Below, piece by piece: positions 8,934-16,675 of a stretch of 64,000 bases of DNA. The stretch is from Terriglobales bacterium. Lineage in GTDB: Bacteria > Acidobacteriota > Terriglobia > Bryobacterales > Bryobacteraceae. The stretch covers positions 1-64,000 of the forward strand of contig JAIXQP010000033.1 in assembly GCA_027485675.1 (NCBI GenBank). The letters are read 5' to 3'. The first letter of the stretch is position 1, and the number at the start of each line of letters is the position of its first letter. The translations under genes were made by a program, and so were the position numbers. The notes under the pieces were generated by a model, which had not been told where the DNA came from, did no database searches, and saw nothing but the letters and a program-made list of their open reading frames with translations.

Positions 8934-10133
8934 GTGCACGGACAAGCGCAGATCCTGCGGGTGGTATCCGACCTAGTCGAGGCCCAGTTGGCTGAGAGCC
9001 GGCGGACTGGGACGGATACCCTCCTCCGCGCGGATTGGACGGGCCAGACCCGGATCCGGGATGGCGAGGAGCAAGGAGCGGAAGGGACTCTGGGCGCGGA
9101 CTCACTGGAATTGCTCGAGTTAGGAGCTCGTGTAAACCAGTTTTTCCATCTTCACGAGTGGGGCACCGAGGAGAACTTGCTCCGTTTTCGGACGCTGCAA
9201 GGTTGGGTTGACGTAGTGGGGCAGACAATCCAGGACGATTGGCGGAAGCTGACGTTTCAGACCTCCGGGACCAGCGGTGTACCGAAGCGGATAACGCATG
9301 ATCGGGAACGGCTGGAGTGGGAGGCGCGGGGTTGGATGGGTCTGTTTGAGGGAGTGCGTCGCTGCATCAGTCTGGTTCCTGCCCACCATCTGTACGGGTA
9401 TCAATGGACCGTAACTTTGCCGGAACTTGCGGGCTGGCCGGTGGTTGATGGACGTTTCTGGTCCGTTCCGCGGCTTGTGAGAGAGATGCGGCCGGGCGAT
9501 TTGGTGGTAGGAATCCCGCTGCGGTGGGAATTGATTGGCCGGTATGGTGAAAAGATACCGGATGGGGTGACCGGGGTGAGTTCGGCCGGTGCGCTGCGAG
9601 ATTCGCTATGGAGTCAGTTGCGGGCAACTGGCATGGGGCGGATGCTGGAAATCTATGGGTCGACCGAGACGGGTGGGATCGGTTGGCGGGAGAGCGAGTC
9701 GGCCCGTTACCGGCTGGCGCCGGGCTGGAGCCGTCCCGTCGTGGCAGATGGCAGCGGAGACCGGCTGGTTTGGCGTGGGGCGGAGACCGTGGAGTTGATG
9801 GATCGGGTGGATTGGTGTCAGCCTGAAGAGTTTCGGTTGGCCGGGCGGTCCGACGGTGCCGTCAAGGTCGGAGGAACGTTGGTGCATTTCGGCCAAGTGG
9901 AATCGAACCTCCGGGAACATCCAGCGGTGGCGGATTGCCGGGTGAAGGCGGGGGGAGCGAACGAGGCGCGGGTCCGGGCGTTCGTCGTTCCGCGGCCCGG
10001 TGAGCGCGCTTTGACGGACCAGGCGCTGATGCGGTGGTTGAGCGGTCGGCTTCCGGGGGCCGCCGTCCCGAGAGAGATTGTGTTCGGCACGGCGTTGCCG
10101 GTTGATGGAAACGGCAAGGAGGCGAACTGGTGA
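8934..10133 (+). CDS. p-Coumarate ligase (PYP chromophore activation) with ACP-like N-terminus
   Basis: A 399-aa adenylate-forming enzyme, shorter than plant 4-coumarate:CoA ligases. The AMP-binding P-loop is TSGTSGVPK (110-118), the adenine/substrate motif is YGSTETGG near residue 240, and the C-terminal lid includes VKVGGTLVHFGQVE. It should activate p-coumarate for transfer to the PYP cysteine. Residues about 50-95 look like an acyl-carrier fragment (LGADSLELLEL with S57, then FRTLQGWVDVV), so the activated acid might be held on a phosphopantetheine arm; this is inference. The start is GTG 8934, 17 bases after pyp. The stop overlaps the next start (GTGA), so translation is coupled. Confidence 0.9.
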   Translation: MHGQAQILRVVSDLVEAQLAESRRTGTDTLLRADWTGQTRIRDGEEQGAEGTLGADSLELLELGARVNQFFHLHEWGTEENLLRFRTLQGWVDVVGQTIQDDWRKLTFQTSGTSGVPKRITHDRERLEWEARGWMGLFEGVRRCISLVPAHHLYGYQWTVTLPELAGWPVVDGRFWSVPRLVREMRPGDLVVGIPLRWELIGRYGEKIPDGVTGVSSAGALRDSLWSQLRATGMGRMLEIYGSTETGGIGWRESESARYRLAPGWSRPVVADGSGDRLVWRGAETVELMDRVDWCQPEEFRLAGRSDGAVKVGGTLVHFGQVESNLREHPAVADCRVKAGGANEARVRAFVVPRPGERALTDQALMRWLSGRLPGAAVPREIVFGTALPVDGNGKEANW

Positions 10134-11767
10134 CGATTTTAGAGATTGACGAGCGCATGACAGGTTCTGCGATCGCCGAGGTGCCCATCGATGGACGGCG
10201 GCGAGTCACTTTGGAGGAGTTCTGGTTGCTCAGCGAAGGCAAGGCGCAGATGGCTCCGTCACCAGAAATGTTGGACCGTTTGCAGTGTTGCCGGCGATTG
10301 CTCGAGGAGTTGACCGCAAACCGGCGACTGATTTACGGAGTGACGACGGGCTTCGGTCCGTTGGCGACCCAGCACATCGATCCTGAGCTATCCCCTCTAT
10401 TGCAGCGGAATCTGATCTATCACTTGGCGACAGGAGTGGGCGCACCCCTATCGGTTGAGCAGTCCCGGGGCATCTTGGCCGCCCGACTCCTCAGTTTGAG
10501 CCGGGGGCATTCGGCGATTCGAGTCGAGACCTTTCTTTTCCTGACGGAGTGCCTGAACCGAAACGTGATTCCGGTAGTGCCGTCACAGGGCACCGTCGGA
10601 GCGAGCGGGGACCTGACGCCGCTGGCGCACGTCGCCCTTGGCTTGTTGGGCGAGGGAACGATCTGGGATCAGGGCAGGCAACGTCCGGCGGCGGATGTTC
10701 TGGCGGAAAAGGATTTACAACCGTTGGCATTGCTGGCCAGAGAGGGTCTGGCGATGGTGAACGGGACCTCCGCGATGACGGCGATCGCGGCGCGCAACGG
10801 AGTGCTGGCCGGGCGCGCCTTGGAAGTTTCGGCCCGGCTCTCGGTGCTGTATGCCGAAGTCCTGCGGGGCAAGCGAGAGGCCTACTCGATGGGGATCGCC
10901 TCGGTGCGGCCTCATCCCGGGCAAATCTGGGCGGCGACGCGCCTGGAAGGTTTGGCAGGCGACTCGACAAGACTTGCTTGCATTAATGACGAAGCGACCG
11001 TTTCGGTCGATTCTGAGACCGGACTCGGCGACGACCGGCCCATATTGCAGGATCCGTACACGATTCGTTGCGCCCCGCAGATTCTCGGCGCGGTGCGAGA
11101 TTTGATTCGATACCACAATGAAGTGGTGGAGACTGAATTGAACTCGGTGACCGACAACCCGATATTCTTCCCTGCCGGCGAAGAAGGCGAAGCTGGGACG
11201 GTTCGCCACGGCGGCAACTTTTTCGGGCTACCCGTTGCGCTGGCGTCGGATGCTTTGCATCCCGGGGTGATCCAGCTGGCTTTGACGAGCGAGCGTCGGA
11301 TCGCGCGGTTGTGTGACCCGAAACTGAACGGGGGCCTGCCAGCGTTCCTCCAGGCGCGGCGCAATGGCTTGCAAAGTGGACTCATGGGCGCTCAGGTGAC
11401 GGCCAGCGCTCTAGTGGGGGAGATGCGATCTGATGCGGGCCCGGCTTCGATTCAGTCGATCCCAACGAACAATAACAATCAGGATGTCGTCCCGATGGGG
11501 ACAATTGCCGCTCGGAAAACCCAGAGGGCGCTCGACAATCTGTTTCCTGTTTTGGCCATTGAGGCGATCGCCCTGGCCCAGGCGGTGGACGAGTTGGCCG
11601 AAATGGGGGAGGCCGGAATCAGCCGGGACGGGCTTCGGTTGGTTCGCTGGGTTCGCCAGCGGGCACCGCGGATTTTAGCCGATCGGAGTCTGGCCGCCGA
11701 GATCACCGCCATCGCCCAAGCCATCGCGGAAGAAGATTGGTCCGAGAACCGCATTGAGGTCGACTAG
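10130..11767 (+). CDS. Tyrosine ammonia-lyase (p-coumarate synthesis)
   Basis: A 545-aa aromatic amino acid lyase, the usual bacterial length. The Ala-Ser-Gly triad that cyclises into the MIO prosthetic group is A158-S159-G160 in GTVGASGDLTP. The catalytic loop tyrosine lies in IYGVTTGFG (68-76). The substrate-selectivity pair is H98-L99 (NLIYHLATG), the HL signature of tyrosine lyases rather than the SH of histidine lyases. It should deaminate L-tyrosine to p-coumarate, the PYP chromophore precursor. It starts with a GTG overlapping the ligase stop, preceded by AAGGAG at 10116-10121. Operon position agrees with the residue-based call. Confidence 0.93.
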   Translation: MTILEIDERMTGSAIAEVPIDGRRRVTLEEFWLLSEGKAQMAPSPEMLDRLQCCRRLLEELTANRRLIYGVTTGFGPLATQHIDPELSPLLQRNLIYHLATGVGAPLSVEQSRGILAARLLSLSRGHSAIRVETFLFLTECLNRNVIPVVPSQGTVGASGDLTPLAHVALGLLGEGTIWDQGRQRPAADVLAEKDLQPLALLAREGLAMVNGTSAMTAIAARNGVLAGRALEVSARLSVLYAEVLRGKREAYSMGIASVRPHPGQIWAATRLEGLAGDSTRLACINDEATVSVDSETGLGDDRPILQDPYTIRCAPQILGAVRDLIRYHNEVVETELNSVTDNPIFFPAGEEGEAGTVRHGGNFFGLPVALASDALHPGVIQLALTSERRIARLCDPKLNGGLPAFLQARRNGLQSGLMGAQVTASALVGEMRSDAGPASIQSIPTNNNNQDVVPMGTIAARKTQRALDNLFPVLAIEAIALAQAVDELAEMGEAGISRDGLRLVRWVRQRAPRILADRSLAAEITAIAQAIAEEDWSENRIEVD

Positions 11768-11768
11768 C

Positions 11769-12305
11769 TTGCGCCGTTTGTCGGTTATTCCCATCCTTCA
11801 CGCGGCGGCCGACTTGGGGAGTCTCGCGCCGAGGATCCAATCTGGCCGGGCGTCGCAATCGACCTACCAGATTGATGAGATCTGGACGCAGGTTCGGGAG
11901 TTGGTGCTTGAACTGGACTTCGATTATGCCCGGCTTCGGCTTTACCAGGACAGTCTGCCGATTTGTGGCTTTGAGCACAGCATCGTTTCGGATCTGGCAT
12001 CTCAGGGCAGCGCGAACTTTCGGTTGCTGGCCGAACTCATGTCTCGGGGAGCCGAGTTGGTGGGGACGGAGTCGCCGCAGCTGTTGCTGCGAGAGCTCGA
12101 ATGGGTCCGGAATCCTCAATTAGCCACTGAAGAGCGGCTGCGGGAGTTAACCGCTGAACGGGACCGATTCATAGCGCATCGGATCGACTCGACGCTCGCG
12201 GAAGGTGAAGAGGGACTGGTGTTCCTGGGTATGCTCCATGACCTAGCGCCGTATCTGCCGGAAACCATTGCTCTTCGCTATCCACTGAAGGTCGAAGCGT
12301 CGTGA
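11769..12305 (+). CDS. Uncharacterised protein of the pyp/gvp locus
   Basis: A protein of about 178 aa that I cannot assign. It starts just after the lyase stop at a TTG; a TTG 15 bases upstream (11754), overlapping the lyase gene, is equally possible. It has no signal peptide or membrane segment. The most distinctive stretches are ILHAAADLGSLA near the N-terminus, RLYQDSLPICGFE around residue 60 and GAELVGTESPQLLLRELEW around residue 100, giving the impression of a conserved soluble enzyme-like or regulatory protein. It is the last gene of pyp-ligase-lyase and is convergent with a gvpF/L gene 22 bases away. A role in PYP maturation or in linking PYP to gas vesicles is only inferred from position. 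Confidence 0.7.
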   Translation: MRRLSVIPILHAAADLGSLAPRIQSGRASQSTYQIDEIWTQVRELVLELDFDYARLRLYQDSLPICGFEHSIVSDLASQGSANFRLLAELMSRGAELVGTESPQLLLRELEWVRNPQLATEERLRELTAERDRFIAHRIDSTLAEGEEGLVFLGMLHDLAPYLPETIALRYPLKVEAS

Positions 12306-12327
12306 TCACTCGGATTGGCCTGTTCGA

Positions 12328-13077
12328 TTAACTCTCTTCGAAATTGAGGTCGAGGGACACAAAGTTGTGGGGCGCCCAAGGACCGTTATAGTCGAACGAA
12401 AAGTTGGCATCAAACCCGCTGGCGGCTTCAATCACCCGCGCTACAAAGTCCTCTTGCCGGCCGCGCTCGACGAGACAGGCCAGATTCAGAATATCGTTCT
12501 CCGCCCGGGCTTTCCCGCGATGAATTTCTTTGGTGGCTCGGTCCAGAAACGAGCAGACCTGCTCGTCGATCCGTTCGCGCTCCTGCTCGAGGATGCGCTC
12601 AAACGTACGGCCAAGTTCGATGCGAGCTTGATGCTGAATGTTCCCAGAGGCTTCCCTGGCTCGAATCTCATCCCGGAGCTCCCCGAGTTCGGGATGCTCG
12701 GCGATGAAGTAGTCAAAGATGTTAGGAACGCTCCATTGGACGCGAAGACCCATCTCGACGCACCCTTGGACCCTTTCGAGCTGCCCGGCAAGCTCGTCGG
12801 CGAAGGACCGCAGCATTCTGCGGGTTGACTTTTCTCCGGCCGAGATGACGCCGAAACGAATCGGGAGTGGGGTTGTCTGCTCCAAGAGGGCGCGCAGTAC
12901 ATCCTGATGTGCGCCGAGGTGACGTCGCTCGGGTCGGAGCCGTGCTTCCGTCCAGTCACTGACCACGGCGGTGAGTCCGTCGCTGGTAACTTGATAAATC
13001 GGAGCCTGCTGTAAGCCGCCCACTAACGAGTGGAGCGGATCGGCCGCCGAGGTGATCGCGTAGAGATACTGTGCCAT
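12328..13077 (-). CDS. gvpF: Gas vesicle protein GvpF/GvpL
   Basis: A 249-aa GvpF/L-family protein, an accessory needed for gas-vesicle assembly and thought to interact with GvpA. It opens with the family-typical MAQYLYAITSA and has VSDWTEARL, LGAHQDVLRALLE and PLPIRFGVI, corresponding to the conserved HxxVL and PxRFGT segments. The C-terminal domain ends WAPHNFVSLDLNFE, like the usual GPWPPYSF motif. It is the last gene of the minus-strand gvp operon. A second family member lies at 15851-16675, so the cluster carries two F/L paralogs. Confidence 0.92.
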   Translation of the reverse strand: MAQYLYAITSAADPLHSLVGGLQQAPIYQVTSDGLTAVVSDWTEARLRPERRHLGAHQDVLRALLEQTTPLPIRFGVISAGEKSTRRMLRSFADELAGQLERVQGCVEMGLRVQWSVPNIFDYFIAEHPELGELRDEIRAREASGNIQHQARIELGRTFERILEQERERIDEQVCSFLDRATKEIHRGKARAENDILNLACLVERGRQEDFVARVIEAASGFDANFSFDYNGPWAPHNFVSLDLNFEES

Positions 13078-13090
13078 GATCGCGTAACCC

Positions 13091-13411
13091 TTAATATTGA
13101 ATTCGAAAGCCGCCCGCAGCGGAAGGGGAAGAAGACGGCGAGGACTCGGGGACCGAGGAAGGGTCCAGGGCGCCAGAGGCGGCTAGCTTTAACAAAATTG
13201 CCTCCCGCTCCCGGTCGATCGCCGCTAGCCGGGAGTCGATATCCTGAATCCGCACCAACGCCGCCGCGCGTTCGACGCCGCGGCGGGCCTTCTCCATCTC
13301 TAAGCAGGTGACTTGCATAAAGAGTTCATGATCACGATAGTGTTTGGGCACTGCGGCCCGGGAACGACGCCCAGCCGAAGACTTAACCTTAGTGATAACA
13401 CTGACAGGCAT
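13091..13411 (-). CDS. Small coiled-coil protein of the gas vesicle cluster
   Basis: A 106-aa protein between gvpN and gvpF/L. A basic N-terminus precedes HYRDHELFMQVTCLEMEKAR and a helical, probably coiled-coil stretch (about 35-75); the tail is Ser/Pro-rich. It is short, has no membrane segment, and its 13-base and 29-base spacing to its neighbours indicates co-transcription. I do not recognise a named Gvp family. It may be an accessory or gas-vesicle-binding protein. Confidence 0.7.
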   Translation of the reverse strand: MPVSVITKVKSSAGRRSRAAVPKHYRDHELFMQVTCLEMEKARRGVERAAALVRIQDIDSRLAAIDREREAILLKLAASGALDPSSVPESSPSSSPSAAGGFRIQY

Positions 13412-13440
13412 GAAGGTTCCCCCAGGAGAATGGTTTTGCT

Positions 13441-14400
13441 TTACTGCAGAGAGGCCGACGCGGCTTCGCGATAGAAGCGGCTGATAATGTCGTCAATGAC
13501 GTGACCAGGGAGCGGGTTTCCGTCTCGCGTCACACGTGCAATCGAGGTGCCGAGGACATCCCGGCATACCCAACGAAAGGTCGAGTCTTCGAGCGCGGCG
13601 GATGCGCCGCGAAGGGCCAGAACCTTGGCGATTGCGAACGAGGCGCGGATGCTGGGCTGATTGCCGCTCTCACTGGCCAGGCGCAGAGTTCGTACCAGAT
13701 CAACGACTGCTTGGGTGTCAGAGATAGCCAGGCCACTCTTGCGGGCAACGATAGCTACTTCGGTGTCCCGATCAAACTGCCCCATTTGAATCGTAACCAG
13801 CCGGTCCATCAGTGCATCCTGCCCTCGATGGACTCCGGCGTACTCTTCCGGGTTTGACGTGAAGATCGCGCGGAATTCAGGATGAACACGGAGGTAGCCG
13901 TCACCGTTCTGGCGAAGACTGGGAATGTTCAGGATGCGCTCTTCGAGCACACTTAGCAAGGGATTGTTGGCTTCGGGCCGCGACCGGGTAAACTCGTCAT
14001 AGATCAGGGTGTGGCCCAATTGGCAGGCGGTCGTCAAGCGATTGTCGGTCCAGATCGAATTCACCTTTTCCTCGGTTTTCAGCACCGAGTGGATGTAGTT
14101 ATCTACGACCTTCGAGCGCCGGAAGCCCGAGTCCCTCCCGATCAGATCAGAGCTGCCGAACTCGTCGTCCCCGTGCATCAGGACCACTGGCCGGCCCAGG
14201 CGGGCAGCGATATGGAAGGCGAGGGTGGTCTTGCCGGTTCCCGCCGGTCCGGCAAAGTGAACCGCCGAACCGATGGCCAAGTAGGTCAGGGCCCGTTCGG
14301 AGACCTCGTCGATCTCGCGGGTCAAGACGAAATCCTGACTTGGTTCAAGAAGCACTTGGTCGGAGACGACGGAGGACTTCGTGGTCAATTCTTCAATCAT
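13441..14400 (-). CDS. gvpN: Gas vesicle AAA+ ATPase GvpN
   Basis: A 319-aa MoxR-like AAA+ protein. It has Walker A GPAGTGKTT (51-59), Walker B LIYDEFTRSRPEANN (about 134-148), sensor-type FTSNPEEYAGVH and an arginine-rich SIRASFAIAK segment near 250, all characteristic of GvpN. GvpN supports growth of gas vesicles from small bicones to full-width cylinders. Its start overlaps the end of the upstream coiled-coil gene by 8 bases, giving translational coupling. The order gvpA, coiled-coil gene, gvpN parallels gvpA-gvpC-gvpN of cyanobacteria. Confidence 0.96.
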   Translation of the reverse strand: MIEELTTKSSVVSDQVLLEPSQDFVLTREIDEVSERALTYLAIGSAVHFAGPAGTGKTTLAFHIAARLGRPVVLMHGDDEFGSSDLIGRDSGFRRSKVVDNYIHSVLKTEEKVNSIWTDNRLTTACQLGHTLIYDEFTRSRPEANNPLLSVLEERILNIPSLRQNGDGYLRVHPEFRAIFTSNPEEYAGVHRGQDALMDRLVTIQMGQFDRDTEVAIVARKSGLAISDTQAVVDLVRTLRLASESGNQPSIRASFAIAKVLALRGASAALEDSTFRWVCRDVLGTSIARVTRDGNPLPGHVIDDIISRFYREAASASLQ

Positions 14401-15388
14401 GGGAATGTACTCCAGCGGTGCGGTCGGAACTCGTCGCCAGGTGGCGCTCCGGCTGGGCGCCCCGCAAGCCGTTCACCAGTTTGGACAGGCTGGCCAACAC
14501 GCTGGCGGTCGATTGGCGGCCGACGGGCGAATCCTCGCTATCCGATGGGCGTTGAATCGAATCGAGGGTCTGCAGGATCTGCTGAAAACCCAACTCTATC
14601 TCTCGCACCCGCTCGCGTAGGCTCGCCAAGCGTCCGGCGCCGTGTTCGGAAGATTGAACCATGTCAATGGTCCAAAGCAGACCAGATTCCACTTTCGAAA
14701 ATCGTTGCGCCAGATTCGACAGTTCGCCCTCGACATTCGTGTCGTGCGCCGTCCGGCGTTGCTCGCCTGCTTCCAAACGTTCCTGCAACTGTCGCAGTTC
14801 TCCACTGAACGATTCGACAACTTCAGACATCCTGCGGTAGTCCTCATCAACGCCGGTGGCAGCGGCTTGCCAGCCGCTGGCGCGGGATTGGAGGCCGTCG
14901 AGGCCCGCTTCAAGCTTCCGCAGGTGGTCCCGAACGCCTGACAAGTCCCCATTCAGGCTGAGAAGGCGCCCTACAATCTCGTCGAGCGCTTCCTGCACCA
15001 AGCCCATTCGGGCCTCGAGGGCGTCGCAGCGCTGAATGGCCACCACCTCGACTCCTCCAGTCGCCCCCTGGCGCAGGGAAGCCACGGCTTCCTCCAACAT
15101 ACTTAGCCTTTCGATGAGTGAGTTATCTACCCCGGGGGATGGTTGAGACACGGGGATGGCGGCGGGCGGAATCGAGTTGAGCGAATCCAGCCTGGGTGCA
15201 AGGGAGGGTTCCGGCGGCGGCGGCTGGGGTCCCGAGGATGGCTTATCGCGTTTGTCCCGTTGTTCGGCGCATTGTTCTAAGAGTTCTTTCACTTTGCGCT
15301 TCCGGGCTTCAGACTGTCTGGCCAAACTGGCCAACAGGTCCCTCCGTTCTTGTCGCATTTTTTCAAAGGAGCTCGAATCTCGTGTCAT
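14393..15388 (-). CDS. Coiled-coil protein in the gvpC position
   Basis: A 331-aa protein dominated by helical heptad-like sequence. The N-terminus is strongly basic and charged (about 1-50), followed by a Pro/Ser-rich linker (about 51-90) and long coiled coil (about 95-285), ending in a polar tail. It has no catalytic motif and no membrane segment. It lies between gvpA and gvpN, exactly where cyanobacteria have gvpC, the helical protein that coats and stiffens the vesicle. I do not see the 33-residue repeat of GvpC, so a GvpC-like role is inferred from position and helical character only. Confidence 0.75.
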   Translation of the reverse strand: MTRDSSSFEKMRQERRDLLASLARQSEARKRKVKELLEQCAEQRDKRDKPSSGPQPPPPEPSLAPRLDSLNSIPPAAIPVSQPSPGVDNSLIERLSMLEEAVASLRQGATGGVEVVAIQRCDALEARMGLVQEALDEIVGRLLSLNGDLSGVRDHLRKLEAGLDGLQSRASGWQAAATGVDEDYRRMSEVVESFSGELRQLQERLEAGEQRRTAHDTNVEGELSNLAQRFSKVESGLLWTIDMVQSSEHGAGRLASLRERVREIELGFQQILQTLDSIQRPSDSEDSPVGRQSTASVLASLSKLVNGLRGAQPERHLATSSDRTAGVHSHD

Positions 15389-15495
15389 AACTTATTTCAA
15401 CCGAAGAAGATCCAAACGGGGTTCCGCCGGGCTGGGCGATTCGTTCTGGGGAAGGGTATACGGGGGGGCTAACTAGGAAGGGAGTAATTCAGCCT

Positions 15496-15540
15496 CTGGA
15501 AGCCACCGCGCGCAGTTGGAATCGGGCGGGCGGCTTCCAG
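15496..15540 (-). promoter_or_regulatory. Stem-loop between gvpA and downstream genes
   Basis: A perfect 9-bp inverted repeat, CTGGAAGCC and GGCTTCCAG, with a 27-base loop starts 30 bases after the gvpA stop in the direction of transcription. There is no T-run, so partial termination or protection of the gvpA message from 3' decay is more likely than full termination. Either would help make far more GvpA than the downstream accessory proteins. Confidence 0.5.
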
Positions 15541-15569
15541 AATACGTTTGTTAGTGCGCCGGGCTGCCC

Positions 15570-15788
15570 TTAGGACGGCATCGCGGCGGTACTGGTTAGG
15601 CCGATTGCCTCGGCATACTTGAGGTAGGTTTCCACCGAAGCGATGACGACGCGCGCTTCAACGGAAAGCAGCTCAATCCCCACCAGCGAAACTTTGACCC
15701 AGGCATCAATCACGATGCCTTTGTCGAGAATGCGATCAACGACCTCGGCCAAGCTGGACGAGTCGGTCGATTTGCTTACTTTAGCCAT
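15570..15788 (-). CDS. gvpA: Major gas vesicle structural protein GvpA
   Basis: A 72-aa shell protein with the near-invariant GvpA core: [20 protein letters not shown], then [20 protein letters not shown] and [13 protein letters not shown]. It polymerises into the ribbed gas-permeable wall of the vesicle. The start ATG (MAKVSKST) has a strong AAGGAGAG ribosome-binding site 4-10 bases upstream; the frame is open further upstream, but that region is the gap after the preceding gene. It is the only canonical gvpA in the window; the GvpA-like genes on the plus strand are gvpS and gvpJ. Confidence 0.97.
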   Translation of the reverse strand: MAKVSKSTDSSSLAEVVDRILDKGIVIDAWVKVSLVGIELLSVEARVVIASVETYLKYAEAIGLTSTAAMPS

Positions 15789-15850
15789 ACTTCTCTCCTT
15801 AAACTTACTAAATGTGTAATTGGTCTGTTGTACGGTGACCCGGCCGTCGG

Positions 15851-16675
15851 TTATCCTCGGGACGCGGCCATCGCTTCCGGCTGAATCGCCGCGCGGGGCG
15901 GGTTCGTCGGGCACTTCTCGGTCTGTGCCTGGTCATATTGAGCTGTCAAGGGTAGGCTGCGGCCAACGAAGCTGTAGGGTGGCCAGACTCCACAAACCGT
16001 AACTCTTAGCCCAACTTCGAGCTCGTTTATCTCCTCGACGAGTAGAGAGAATACTTTAGTCATTTTGTGGGGGATAAGAAACGCTCGATGACCGTTGACG
16101 AGCTCTACCGAACAGCGCGCGATCGATCTGGTTTCGGTCAACAACCGCGCCCAGAGCGCGCTCGACTGCTCGGCGACCAGGGCGGGCAAGTCCCGGTCCA
16201 AGGTTCGTTCCAGCAGGTAACGACGCCCAGGCGATAGAGCCGATACCGGTGAGCTCAGCCGGCTGCGGAGACTCTCCCGCAAGCGATTCGGGTCGACATC
16301 GACGCATAGGTCCCATTCCGCGCATCCGCCCACGAGTTGGAGCGAGTCGAGCCAGATTGAGGCCTGGGCCGCCAAGCGGAGCACGAGTTCCTCCCGGGTC
16401 GAGAACACAGTTCCGAAGCGGAAAGGAACTACCGGGGCGCGATGGTGGGCGGCCAAGACCACCTCGTGATGAGCGTAGGCGGCGGCCGCGAGTGCCGCCG
16501 GATCATCGGACCAGGACTCGGGGTCGGCTTGGCTGGCGACGGCGGCCAGTTGTTCGCTGAGCGGAACGAGCATTACCGGGTGATTGGCTTCGACGGCCGG
16601 CGGCCATTCAAAAAGAGCCGAGCCTCCAAGCCGATCGCCGGGCGCGGCCTCTGTAATGGCGTATACGTAGATCAT
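15851..16675 (-). CDS. gvpL: Gas vesicle protein GvpF/GvpL (second paralog)
   Basis: A 274-aa GvpF/L protein starting [18 protein letters not shown]. Family landmarks are [14 protein letters not shown] (the conserved HxxV segment), [17 protein letters not shown] and the C-terminal [10 protein letters not shown]. The ATG overlaps the stop of the upstream CDC48-like gene (ATGA), which fixes the start; gvpA follows 62 bases later. A tail of about 30 residues after the usual end (from about 245) is hydrophilic and Pro/Ala-rich. It is closer to the family consensus than the paralog at 12328-13077. Which of the two corresponds to GvpF and which to GvpL cannot be settled by eye. Confidence 0.92.
   Translation of the reverse strand: MIYVYAITEAAPGDRLGGSALFEWPPAVEANHPVMLVPLSEQLAAVASQADPESWSDDPAALAAAAYAHHEVVLAAHHRAPVVPFRFGTVFSTREELVLRLAAQASIWLDSLQLVGGCAEWDLCVDVDPNRLRESLRSRLSSPVSALSPGRRYLLERTLDRDLPALVAEQSSALWARLLTETRSIARCSVELVNGHRAFLIPHKMTKVFSLLVEEINELEVGLRVTVCGVWPPYSFVGRSLPLTAQYDQAQTEKCPTNPPRAAIQPEAMAASRG

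Noticed and set aside
10130..11767. Histidine ammonia-lyase for the lyase gene
   Set aside because: The selectivity pair is HL, not SH, no other hut gene is nearby, and the neighbours are PYP and the coumarate ligase.
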